DNA of 8,357 nt, taken from positions 1 to 8,357 of the forward strand of contig CALFEW010000704.1 in NCBI GenBank assembly GCA_937958365.1. The letters run 5' to 3'. The notes beneath the pieces were generated by a model. The model ran no database searches, was not told where the DNA came from, and was given only the letters and a program-made list of their open reading frames with translations. The position numbers and the translations under genes were made by a program. This DNA is from an uncultured Chloroflexota bacterium. Lineage in GTDB: Bacteria; Chloroflexota; Anaerolineae; Promineifilales; Promineifilaceae. Positions 1 to 7,339 of the stretch are shown in pieces (within the stretch, counting starts at the first letter, position 1; each line of letters opens with the position of its first letter).

Positions 1-1
1 C

Positions 2-3000
2 GCCCGCTGGTCGTGGGGATGGGTGGTGAAATTGGGGGGGCTGGTGATGGGCACGGCAATTGGCGTAGCGGCCGTCGCCTTGCTGCCCACGTTGCACTTT
101 ATGTTGTACACCACACGCCGGAGTGTCAATTACTCGTTTACATCCAGAGGGCTGCCCTTGGAAGATTACGTGCAGCTTATCCTGCCTGCCTTACGCTCCC
201 ATTGGACGCCAGAGTACAGCGGCATGGCGGCATTGTTGTTGCTTCTGGTGGCCTGGTACGGCCGTCGCGCCCGCAATATCCCCTCCGCCCAAACGGCCGA
301 AATCTATTTTTGGAGCGCTACGGCTTTGCTGGCCGGTTGGCTGGCGATGGGCGACAACGGCATCCTTTTCCAACTCGCCTATGGTGTGCTGCCCGGTTTT
401 CGCCTCTTTCAACAGCAGGAACGGCTGCTAAGTTTAGTCAGCCTGAGCGTGGCCTTGTTGTTGGCGCTGGGCTTAAGCGTCTGGACACAGACCGATCCTG
501 CAACTCGTCGCCGTCTGTGGCAAGCGAGTGGATGGACAACGGCCGTTTTCCTTCTCCTGGCTGCCCTCTATGCCCAGGCCAACCCGTCGTTTGCCGGCCA
601 ACCCTGGCCCGCGTTGTGGCTCAGACAAGCCGCGATGCTGGCGCTCATTATGTTGCTCCTGGCCGTGCAATCCACCGCCAAACCACGCCAGACCCGGTTC
701 CTACTGCTTCTATTTATTCCGCTCCTGGCCGCCGACCTATACGTCAACACCAGCAGCAGCGTGGATCGCCACCCCGGTTCCCCAGACGCCTTTTGGCCCC
801 AAGATGCCTGGCTGCAACAACTACGCGCTGAACAGCCCCCGCTGGCGCGTATAGATTCACAAAATCTCTTACACGCCAACCTGGGCGCGGCGTATGATCT
901 GGAAGATATTCATGGCATCAGCCCCCTCAAGCCGATTTGGTTGGCTAACCTGGAACAACTGCCCCGCGAACGGCGCTGGCAGCTTCTGGGCGTGACCCAC
1001 GTTCTCGATACCCAACCGCCTATGCCCGGCGCACAAATGGTGGCCCCGCTTCGCCAGAACGTCTACCCGGAGCGCACGATTGCGGCCAACCTCTACCGCC
1101 TGCCTGCCCCCCTGCCCCGCGCCTGGCTCAGCTATCAACCTGTCGTGGTGGCGGATGAAACGACAGCCAGCCAAACCCTGGCCAGCCCTGAATTTGATCC
1201 GGCCCAACAAGTCGTTTTACACACCGCTATCCCCGATCTGGCCGACATCACACCGCCATCGCGCCCGCCAACCATCACCACATGGCGCGAGGGGCAGGAT
1301 GGGCTGCGCATTGACGCGCAAACCGATACGCCCGCCATCCTGGTGATCAGTGAATGGCGTTATCCCGGTTGGCGCGCCTGGCTTAATGGGCAACCCGCCG
1401 ACCTCTTCCCGGCCGATTATGCCTTCCTGGGGCTACGCATACCGGCCGGCCGCCACGAGGTGAAACTGCAATACCAGCCCTGGGATGTGCCAGTGGGCGC
1501 GGCGCTCACCGTGTTGACGCTGGTGGTAGCCGGATGGCTGGCCTGGCGCTGGCGGCCGGTCGTATCGGTACGCGCCGGGCAGTCAGATGGACAGGTTGTT
1601 CCATCAGAGCGCGAGGAACGGCCGTCTGTTGGTGATGGCTCACAGTGGCAGGGGGCGCGTTGGCGATGGTCGCAGTGGCAATGGCGCCTGGCGATTGGTT
1701 TGCTTGTCTGGCTGGCATTTGGTCTGCGCCTGCACACGCTGGGGGCGCAAGACTTACGCGGCGACGAAGTCTATGGCTTTCCATTTATGGGTCTGTCGTT
1801 GACCGGAATGTTGCAGGGCATTGCGGCGTTGGGCGAAGAGCATCCGCCGCTCCATTACATCATTTTGCACAGTTGGATAAGAGTGGCCGGCGACAGCGAA
1901 TTTGCCATGCGTTTTCTGGCCGTCATTCCGGCCATTTTGGTGCTGCCGGTGATGTGGCAGTTGGGGCGGCGCTGGCACGGCCGTATGATGGGGTTCTTCG
2001 TGGCGGCGCTCATGGCCGTGTCGCAATCCCTGGTCTGGTTGGGGCAAGACGTGCGCAATCAGTATGTGATGGTCATCCTGTGCGGCGCGCTGGCGACCTG
2101 GTTTTTCCAACGCGCTCTGGACCGACCCCGTTGGATAGCCTGGGTCTGGTATGCGCTGCTCTGCGCCCTGACAATGTACAGCCATTATTATGGCATTTTT
2201 GCCCTGCTGGCGCATGGTGTGACGCTGCTTGTGCTGCCGAATTATCGCCGCCACCTGCCGGCGTATGTGCTGTCTGGGCTGGCGGCCGCGGCGCTGTTTG
2301 CGCCGTGGTTGTTCATCACCTTTGCCGGTTGGGTCACGCAGCTTAGTGCACCAAGCGGGATGGAACTAGCCCCTTATTTGCAGCGCGTTGGGCAGGAGTT
2401 GGTGGCCGGGGCGGCCTTCCCTGCTGCGCCGGGGCGGTGGCTCTTCCTGGGGGCACTGTTGCTGGCAGCAAGAGGCTGGTGGGCTTTCTGGCAGCGGGAT
2501 AGGGCAACGGCCGTTATTCTGGGCGTATGGTTAGGGGGCGCTTTGGGCGGTGTGTTCCTGGTGCTGCTGCGTCGCAACATTTTTAACCCCTATTATGTCA
2601 GTCCGGCCGCGCCGGCCTGGTGGGCGTTGGTGGCTATGGGGATCATCACCCTGGCAGAACAACCCCGCCGATGGGCCAAAGGGCTGGCGCTGGGCAGCGC
2701 CCTGGCGCTTTTCCTGGCGGCGGCGGTGAGTTTGGGTAATTATTACGGCCGTCCGGCAGAATTTGGCCGCAATCAGGGCTATCGGGCGCTGGCCGCCCAT
2801 GTGGCCGACCATTATGCCCCCAACGACCTTTTCCTGGCGAACTTCCCCGACCCTTCCTTCGTTTACTACCTGCGCCACCTGGACATCGCCTACACCATGC
2901 AACCCGCCACCCTCGAAACGCCATTCGCCACGACCGAACAGGCGCTGGCCGGGCTGGTGGAACAATATGATCGCCTGTGGTTTGTGCCAGAACAAAGCCA

Positions 3001-3556
3001 CACCTGGGACACAGAGGCCATCGTCTATCGCTGGCTGGATTATCACACCCTGATAGAAGAAAATCGCCAGTTTGACAGCCTTAACCTGATTCTCTATCGC
3101 CCGGCGCACGCCGTAGACGACATCATGACCCCGGTGGGGCAGTCCGTTGGGTCGTGGGCCAGGCTGGAAGGCTATTACATAACGGTAGATGGCGTGTCCT
3201 GTCACCCCATGCAGCCCGGCGCCGAGGTCACCGTGACGCTGATTTGGCGCGCCATCTCCGCCGCGCCGACCGATTACACGGCCTTTGTTCACCTGTTGGG
3301 CACAGACGGCCGTTTGCTGGCGCAACATGATGGCGTGCCGGTCTTTGGCACACGCCCCACCACCACCTGGCAGCCGGGCGAGCGGTTGCTAGACCGGCAC
3401 ACGTTAACCATTCCACCAACGGCCGTGCTGGACGGCGCGGAATTGTGGGTAGGACTATACGATTCGCAGAGCATTGAGCGGCTGCGCTTTGACACGGGAC
3501 AAGATGCCCTACGCCTGGAACTGCCGGCGTGTACGTCTCTGCCTGCCAACAAGTGA
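2..3556 (+). CDS. Fused GT-C membrane protein: YfhO-like half plus PMT_2/ArnT-like glycosyltransferase half (5' partial)
   Basis: The frame is open to the left edge, so the true start lies outside; numbering here is from the GTG at 23 (1177 residues to the TGA). Residues 1-510 resemble the C-terminal part of YfhO-family membrane proteins: hydrophobic segments near 7-28, 66-79, 95-113, 135-154, 171-185, 203-217 and 225-241, a soluble section with the family-like YPGWRAWLNG stretch near 445, and a helix at about 486-508. A polar, Trp-rich linker (about 512-554) leads to a second membrane enzyme with the acidic pair D581/E582, HPPLHY at 607-612 and WLGQDVRNQY at 672-681, all typical of PMT_2/ArnT-like enzymes that transfer sugars from polyprenyl-phosphate donors outside the membrane. 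A soluble part follows, ending in a beta-sandwich domain (about 1035-1175, with DYTAFVHLLGTDGRLLAQHD). Family placement is from motifs. Donor and acceptor are unknown; a surface glycan or lipid is inferred. The catalytic region of the first half would lie outside the window. Confidence 0.85.
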   Translation, partial: ARWSWGWVVKLGGLVMGTAIGVAAVALLPTLHFMLYTTRRSVNYSFTSRGLPLEDYVQLILPALRSHWTPEYSGMAALLLLLVAWYGRRARNIPSAQTAEIYFWSATALLAGWLAMGDNGILFQLAYGVLPGFRLFQQQERLLSLVSLSVALLLALGLSVWTQTDPATRRRLWQASGWTTAVFLLLAALYAQANPSFAGQPWPALWLRQAAMLALIMLLLAVQSTAKPRQTRFLLLLFIPLLAADLYVNTSSSVDRHPGSPDAFWPQDAWLQQLRAEQPPLARIDSQNLLHANLGAAYDLEDIHGISPLKPIWLANLEQLPRERRWQLLGVTHVLDTQPPMPGAQMVAPLRQNVYPERTIAANLYRLPAPLPRAWLSYQPVVVADETTASQTLASPEFDPAQQVVLHTAIPDLADITPPSRPPTITTWREGQDGLRIDAQTDTPAILVISEWRYPGWRAWLNGQPADLFPADYAFLGLRIPAGRHEVKLQYQPWDVPVGAALTVLTLVVAGWLAWRWRPVVSVRAGQSDGQVVPSEREERPSVGDGSQWQGARWRWSQWQWRLAIGLLVWLAFGLRLHTLGAQDLRGDEVYGFPFMGLSLTGMLQGIAALGEEHPPLHYIILHSWIRVAGDSEFAMRFLAVIPAILVLPVMWQLGRRWHGRMMGFFVAALMAVSQSLVWLGQDVRNQYVMVILCGALATWFFQRALDRPRWIAWVWYALLCALTMYSHYYGIFALLAHGVTLLVLPNYRRHLPAYVLSGLAAAALFAPWLFITFAGWVTQLSAPSGMELAPYLQRVGQELVAGAAFPAAPGRWLFLGALLLAARGWWAFWQRDRATAVILGVWLGGALGGVFLVLLRRNIFNPYYVSPAAPAWWALVAMGIITLAEQPRRWAKGLALGSALALFLAAAVSLGNYYGRPAEFGRNQGYRALAAHVADHYAPNDLFLANFPDPSFVYYLRHLDIAYTMQPATLETPFATTEQALAGLVEQYDRLWFVPEQSHTWDTEAIVYRWLDYHTLIEENRQFDSLNLILYRPAHAVDDIMTPVGQSVGSWARLEGYYITVDGVSCHPMQPGAEVTVTLIWRAISAAPTDYTAFVHLLGTDGRLLAQHDGVPVFGTRPTTTWQPGERLLDRHTLTIPPTAVLDGAELWVGLYDSQSIERLRFDTGQDALRLELPACTSLPANK

Positions 3557-3588
3557 CCGCGATGATACAACTCCCTTCACAGGTCGCT

Positions 3589-4131
3589 ATGTTCATTCAG
3601 CCCATCGAAACACCCCGGTTGATTTTGCGGCGATTTGCTACAGAGGATTGGACGGCCGTATTCACCTACACCGCCGACCCCACCGTCATGCACTACATCC
3701 CTGAAGGCCCCATGACCCAAACCCAGGCGCAAACGTGGGTAAACAACAACTCAGGCGAATCCGCCCAGGCGTTCCCCATCATTTTGCAGCAAAACGGGCA
3801 GATCATTGGGCACATCATTTTCCATGCGTGGTTTAGCCACCGTACCTATGAAATTGGCTGGGTCCTGCATCAGGCTTATCAGGGACAGGGCTACGCCACC
3901 GAAGCGGCCAAAGCTGTGTTAGACTACGCCTTTACCGGGCTGCAAGCCCACCGCGTCATCGCCACATGCCAGCCGGAAAATACCGCTTCCTACCGCGTCA
4001 TGGAAAAAATCGGGATGCGCCGTGAAGGTTATTTTCAGAAGTGCATTTATCGTGGGGAGAATATCTGGTGGGATGAGTATTTTTACGCTATTCTGGAAAA
4101 CGAATGGTTTAATCGCCTATCCTTGAAATAA
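3589..4131 (+). CDS. GNAT-family N-acetyltransferase (RimJ/RimL-like, Acetyltransf_3)
   Basis: A 180-residue protein of normal length for the RimJ/RimL group, which moves an acetyl group from acetyl-CoA to a protein N-terminus or a small amine. The N-terminus IETPRLILRRF is the usual first strand of the family. QGQGYA at residues 98-103 is the acetyl-CoA pyrophosphate-binding loop. The stretch from HRV (121) through NTASYRVMEKIGMRREG (from 131) is the typical C-terminal half. The ATG at 3589 is chosen because IETPRL then lies close to the N-terminus and an AGG sits five bases upstream. An in-frame ATG at 3562 (189 residues) or a GTG at 3529, overlapping the gene before, are possible instead. 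It starts 32 bases after the glycosyltransferase stop, so co-transcription is likely. The substrate cannot be read from the sequence; ribosomal protein, aminoglycoside or sugar amine all remain open. Confidence 0.9.
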   Translation: MFIQPIETPRLILRRFATEDWTAVFTYTADPTVMHYIPEGPMTQTQAQTWVNNNSGESAQAFPIILQQNGQIIGHIIFHAWFSHRTYEIGWVLHQAYQGQGYATEAAKAVLDYAFTGLQAHRVIATCQPENTASYRVMEKIGMRREGYFQKCIYRGENIWWDEYFYAILENEWFNRLSLK

Positions 4132-4163
4132 ATCATAACGAACCAACCAGCCATTCTAATAAA

Positions 4164-6887
4164 ATGAGCATTCCCCTTCTCGCCACAAAGACCTATTTGC
4201 CCCATCCGGCGCACGGCTGCGTCGGCCGCGCCCGCCTGAAAGAACGCCTCGACCAGGCTTTTGCCACCCGGCGGCGACTGGTCCTGGTTTCGGCGCTGGC
4301 CGGTTCCGGCAAAAGCACGCTCCTGGCCGATTGGGCAATGGGCACGGCCGTTCCCACCGCCTGGTTATCGCTCGACGCCCTCGATAATACACTCGCCACC
4401 TTTTGGGCCTATGTCATCGCCGCCATGCAGCGCGGCGCGCCCGATCTGGCCCAATCGCTCCTGGCCGAATTGCTGTCGCCGCAGTCGCCACCGGTGGCAA
4501 GAATCTTGCCGGAGTTCTTGAACCAGGTCGCCCAATTACCGGCCCCGGTGGTTTTGGCGCTGGACGATTATCACCTCATCGAAAACCCGGCCATCCACGA
4601 CAGCCTGATCTATCTGGTCGAGCATCTGCCCGATACCCTGCGTCTGGTCATCTGCACCCGTTCCGATCCCCCCCTGCCCCTGAGCCGTTGGCGCGTGCGC
4701 GGCTATCTGGCCGAAGTTCGCCTGTCGGAGTTGCGCTTTACCACGCCAGAAACGCACCTCCTGTTGCGCGGCTTTATGGACGCGCCTCTGGATGATGAGG
4801 ACGTCGCCCGTCTGGAAGCCAGCACGGAAGGTTGGGCGGCCGGTCTGCAACTGGCGGCGCTGGCGCTGCAAGGATCGCTGGCGGCGCAAAACCGACAGGC
4901 GCAAAAAGCGTTCATCGCCCGTTTTTCGGCCAATCATCATTACGTGCTGGATTACCTGACCAGTGAAGTGCTGGCGCAGCAGCCGGCCGCAATTCACAAT
5001 TTTCTCCTGCAAACCGCCATCCTCAAGCAGCTATCCGGGCCGCTGTGTCGCGCTGTGACGGGCGACCCCCACAGCGCGGCGATTTTGGCAACCCTGGTAG
5101 GCAAAAATCTATTCCTGATCCCCCTGGATGATGAAGGTATCTGGTTTCGCTACCATCACCTGTTTGCCGATATGTTAGCCATTCGCCTGGCGCGCGAGCA
5201 GCCGGAAATGGTGACGCAGCTTCACGAACGAGCGGCGCAATGGTACGAAACGGCCGTGCGCGTAGACGACGCCCTCTACCATGCCCTGCAAGCCCACGCT
5301 GTGGATTATGCGGCCGAAATCGTCGTCCGGCACTGGCACCGGGCCGTTTATACGGGCTGGCCGAACGTGGCTTTGGGCTGGTTGCACGCTTTACCCGAAG
5401 GCGCTGTGCGGCAGAATCCGGTGTTGAGCATGGCCGCAGCCTGGACACAATGGATACGGGGAGAGACTACGCTGGCGGAACAACATGCCGAAGACGCGCG
5501 GCGAGCGTTTGATCGGGCTATCACGCCAAAGCCAGATATGCCGGAGGGACTGGAATTTGAAACCATTCCCAGCCAGATAGCCGCTCTCAATGCGCTGATG
5601 GCCGTCCGCTTTGGGCGTCTGGAGGAGGCTTTGCACTTTGCCACGCAGGCCATTGAGATGCCGCAGGCCAAAGACGTGATGGCTTTAGGGCTGGCCCACA
5701 TGGCCCTGGGCACAGCCCACCGCGACCTGGGCCATGTGGCGGAGGCCATTGTCACCTATCGCCAGGCGGTTGAACTGATGCGGCAAACGCACAATCATCT
5801 AGCCATGGCGACGAGCGCCTTAAACCTGGGGCGTTTGCTGCTGGCGCAGGGGCATTTGCGGGAAGCAGAGGCGGTGTATGAGGCGGCATTGACCTGGGCG
5901 GCGGAGAACGGCCGTACCCCCGCCGCTGGCATTTTACAGGTGGGTCTGGGTGAACTGCTCTATGAACGGGACGAACTGGAAGCGTCCGCCGCGCTGCTGG
6001 AGCAGGCCTGGGACGAAGTACACCGGACGGGCTATCTGGAATTGATTTGTTACGGCCGTATCCTGCAAGCCCGTCTGCGGCGGGCGCGCGGCGATTGGAC
6101 GGGCGCGATGACGGTTTTGCAAGAAGGGGCGGAAATCGTGCAGCGGTTGAATATCCGCAGCCTGGCAAATGAAATCGTCGCGGTGCAGGCGGTGTATCTG
6201 GCTGAAAGCGGGCGGCTGGCTGAGGCGCTTGAACTGGCGGGGGATGTGGCTTTGCAGATGGCAGACAGGCGGTTACGGCCGTCGCTGGCGTTCCGACTGC
6301 TGCATCTGGCGCGGGTCTATCTGGCGGCCGGGCGGGTCGAAGAGGTGTTGGGGTTTGCCACTCAATTTGAACAGGCGGCGCGGGCCGCCGTGTGCCAGCG
6401 CTGGCAAAGCGAAGCCTGCCTGCTCCAGGCGTTGGCCCACGCCAGAGCCGGAAAACCGGCGGCGGCAACGCCGGCACTGCGGCAAAGTCTGGCGCTTGCG
6501 CAACCGGAAGGCTACGTCCGTCTCTACGTAGATGCCGGACAGGCCGCCCAGGCGCTGCTGGTCACCCTCTATCCGGCGTTGACCGACGTCCCTCTGGCGC
6601 GATTTGTGGGGCGTGTGCTGGCGGCTTTCCCGGCGCGTGAAGAGGCGGAGAAACGGCCTTCCGCCACCCATCTGACAACCAACCAGTCACCAGACGAACC
6701 GTTGAGCGAACGGGAAGCGCAAGTGCTGCGCCTGCTCTCACTGGGCCATACCAATCAGGAGATCGCCGACCAGTTGGTCATCTCGTTAGCCACCGTCAAA
6801 ACCCATCTGCGCCACATTTTCGAGAAATTGGGTGTCGCCAACCGCGTTGAGGCCATCAACCGCGCCAAAGAACGCCAGTTGCTCTAA
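4164..6887 (+). CDS. LuxR-family ATP-dependent transcriptional regulator (MalT/LAL type)
   Basis: A 907-residue cytoplasmic regulator with the size and domain order of MalT-like LAL proteins. These bind ATP and an inducer, self-associate and activate promoters. The N-terminal ATPase has a Walker A loop ALAGSGKST (residues 44-52) and a Walker B strand ending LALDDYH (131-137). RYHHLFADML at 329-338 is the usual motif in the helical section after the ATPase. The middle (about 380-810) is rich in Ala/Leu helical pairs and fits a TPR-like sensor superhelix. The last 60 residues, from LSEREAQVLRLL (847) through TNQEIADQLVISLATVKTHLRHIFEKLGV, form a LuxR helix-turn-helix. No good Shine-Dalgarno sequence precedes the ATG at 4164; the 32-base gap is AT-rich. 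Target genes and inducer are unknown. The flavoprotein gene downstream is a possible target, by adjacency only. Confidence 0.93.
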   Translation: MSIPLLATKTYLPHPAHGCVGRARLKERLDQAFATRRRLVLVSALAGSGKSTLLADWAMGTAVPTAWLSLDALDNTLATFWAYVIAAMQRGAPDLAQSLLAELLSPQSPPVARILPEFLNQVAQLPAPVVLALDDYHLIENPAIHDSLIYLVEHLPDTLRLVICTRSDPPLPLSRWRVRGYLAEVRLSELRFTTPETHLLLRGFMDAPLDDEDVARLEASTEGWAAGLQLAALALQGSLAAQNRQAQKAFIARFSANHHYVLDYLTSEVLAQQPAAIHNFLLQTAILKQLSGPLCRAVTGDPHSAAILATLVGKNLFLIPLDDEGIWFRYHHLFADMLAIRLAREQPEMVTQLHERAAQWYETAVRVDDALYHALQAHAVDYAAEIVVRHWHRAVYTGWPNVALGWLHALPEGAVRQNPVLSMAAAWTQWIRGETTLAEQHAEDARRAFDRAITPKPDMPEGLEFETIPSQIAALNALMAVRFGRLEEALHFATQAIEMPQAKDVMALGLAHMALGTAHRDLGHVAEAIVTYRQAVELMRQTHNHLAMATSALNLGRLLLAQGHLREAEAVYEAALTWAAENGRTPAAGILQVGLGELLYERDELEASAALLEQAWDEVHRTGYLELICYGRILQARLRRARGDWTGAMTVLQEGAEIVQRLNIRSLANEIVAVQAVYLAESGRLAEALELAGDVALQMADRRLRPSLAFRLLHLARVYLAAGRVEEVLGFATQFEQAARAAVCQRWQSEACLLQALAHARAGKPAAATPALRQSLALAQPEGYVRLYVDAGQAAQALLVTLYPALTDVPLARFVGRVLAAFPAREEAEKRPSATHLTTNQSPDEPLSEREAQVLRLLSLGHTNQEIADQLVISLATVKTHLRHIFEKLGVANRVEAINRAKERQLL

Positions 6888-7003
6888 TTTACCTGCGGCC
6901 ATCGAGCCTGATTTGGCTTTGTAACGGCCGTTCTCCACAACCTTTTCACCAACCATATATCTTCTCAGTATTTTGGGGTCAATCGGTAGGCAAAGGGGCA
7001 AAA
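6888..7003. other. Non-coding stretch after the LuxR gene, left part
   Basis: No credible gene is seen here. It contains one copy of the palindrome ACGGCCGT (6924-6931, within AACGGCCGTT), the only copy outside genes, and an AT-rich piece (about 6953-6974). No convincing promoter was found. The hairpin array begins directly after it. Confidence 0.6.
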
Positions 7004-7027
7004 GCCGGGTTTACCCGGCGTTGTTTT
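7004..7027 (+). terminator. Possible intrinsic terminator of the LuxR gene (hairpin H1)
   Basis: The 6-bp all-GC stem with a four-base TTTA loop is followed by GTTGTTTT, a T-rich but interrupted tail. It lies 116 bases after the LuxR stop. The stem is short and the tail imperfect, and the same hairpin is part of a larger array, so termination may be a by-product rather than its purpose. Confidence 0.35.
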
Positions 7028-7110
7028 GAAGACCGGTGCTTTAGCGCTGGTCGTTACCTGCGCCTGGAGCTAAAGCCCCAGGCTAAAAAACGACGCCCCG
7101 TAAACGGGGC
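7004..7110. repeat. Mirror-symmetric array of four TTTA/TAAA-loop hairpins (REPIN/MITE-like)
   Basis: Four inverted repeats follow one another. H1 (7004-7019) is GCCGGG-TTTA-CCCGGC. H2 (7031-7052) has a 9-bp stem GACCGGTGC/GCGCTGGTC and a TTTA loop. H3 (7062-7083) has a 9-bp stem GCCTGGAGC/GCCCCAGGC and a TAAA loop. H4 (7095-7110) is GCCCCG-TAAA-CGGGGC. Centres are 30, 31 and 30 bases apart, and the whole is an imperfect inverted repeat about 7057. The 11-base spacers (7020-7030 and 7084-7094) match at 8 of 11 positions when one is reverse-complemented. This is seen directly. REP/REPIN or MITE identity is inferred; copies elsewhere in the genome would confirm it. It could alternatively be a structured RNA or a strong transcription barrier between the two genes. 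Confidence 0.75.
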
Positions 7111-7259
7111 TAAAGACGGCCAAGGCAGTAGCAACAAACCTTCCGAAAGCACACTAATTATCGTGATGTTACCCAACGATGCCAGGTAAACCCGGCTTGT
7201 TTTCCCCTCAATCCCCTTACCCCACAACCAGGAATCAACCGGTCGTATCATCCTTTCGG
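7111..7259. other. Non-coding stretch, right part of the intergenic region
   Basis: Apart from the hairpin at 7181-7196 nothing gene-like is seen. A short reverse-strand frame crosses it and the hairpin array, but it has no family resemblance and consists largely of translated repeat. Confidence 0.5.
7181..7196. repeat. Fifth TAAA-loop hairpin, outlying inverted copy of H1
   Basis: GCCAGG-TAAA-CCCGGC has the same 6-bp/4-base design as H1 and H4, with one A-C mismatch. GGTAAACCCGGCTT (7185-7198) is the exact reverse complement of 7002-7015. With an interrupted GGGG/CCCC extension on the outer side (about 6995 and 7207), the two arms could be terminal inverted repeats of a unit of about 213 bp enclosing the four-hairpin array. 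It is followed by TTGTTTT, as H1 is. Confidence 0.6.
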
Positions 7260-7291
7260 TTGACGTGAGCCGGAGGCGTTTAGCCTATCAT
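7260..7291 (+). promoter_or_regulatory. Weak sigma-70-like promoter candidate for the flavoprotein gene
   Basis: TTGACG (7260-7265) resembles a -35 box and TATCAT (7286-7291) a -10 box. The 20-base spacing is longer than the usual 16-18, so this is only a candidate. It lies in the right place, 48 bases before the start codon, and the gene needs its own promoter if the hairpin array stops upstream transcription. Confidence 0.3.
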
Positions 7292-7298
7292 TTACCGC

Positions 7299-7326
7299 AG
7301 ATAACCGGCAAAAGATAACCGACAAA
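7299..7326 (+). repeat. Tandem 14-base direct repeat in the leader of the flavoprotein gene
   Basis: AGATAACCGGCAAA (7299-7312) is followed immediately by AGATAACCGACAAA (7313-7326), with one difference in 14. It lies between the candidate -10 box and the ribosome binding site. It may be a regulator binding site or a recent slippage duplication; the sequence alone does not decide. Confidence 0.7.
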
Positions 7327-7331
7327 AGGAG
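7327..7331 (+). promoter_or_regulatory. Shine-Dalgarno site of the flavoprotein gene
   Basis: AGGAG ends eight bases before the ATG at 7340. This is the clearest ribosome binding site in the window and fixes that start. Confidence 0.85.
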
Positions 7332-7339
7332 CAACTATC

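Larger units (their letters stand above)
258..6931. repeat. Dispersed palindromic word ACGGCCGT, 15 copies
   Basis: Copies start at 258, 539, 1618, 1977, 2507, 2745, 3306, 3419, 3652, 4344, 5250, 5908, 6052, 6275 and 6924. Fourteen are in genes, in all three codon phases (6, 6 and 2), and one is intergenic. Three extend to AACGGCCGTT (539, 2507, 6924). None occurs in the flavoprotein gene. A DNA-level signature word like cyanobacterial HIP1 is the likeliest reading. Confidence 0.8.

Noticed and set aside
13..831. Alternative + strand frame of 272 residues at the left edge
   Set aside because: It has an Arg/Pro-rich shadow composition and overlaps the membrane-protein frame, which carries the real signal.
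2531..3328. Reverse-strand open frame (265 residues) opposite the glycosyltransferase
   Set aside because: It has no recognisable domain, lies wholly inside a well-supported + strand gene and looks like a codon shadow.
4123..4160. TTGAAA (4123-4128) with a -10-like TTCTAA (4154-4159) as a promoter for the LuxR gene
   Set aside because: The spacing is about 25 bases and the -10 would abut the start codon, which is implausible without leaderless initiation.
7004..7110. CRISPR-like array suggested by the 30-base spacing
   Set aside because: The units are not identical, reverse orientation midway and have no unique spacers of constant length.
6979..7243. TCAATCGGT (6979-6987) and TCAACCGGT (7235-7243) as a target-site duplication of the repeat element
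   Set aside because: There is one mismatch, and the copies lie at unequal distances (about 7 and 27 bases) from the inverted-repeat arms, so chance is likely.
7054..7251. Reverse-strand small frame (65 residues) in the intergenic region
   Set aside because: Much of it is translated hairpin repeat; no ribosome binding site or family resemblance was seen.
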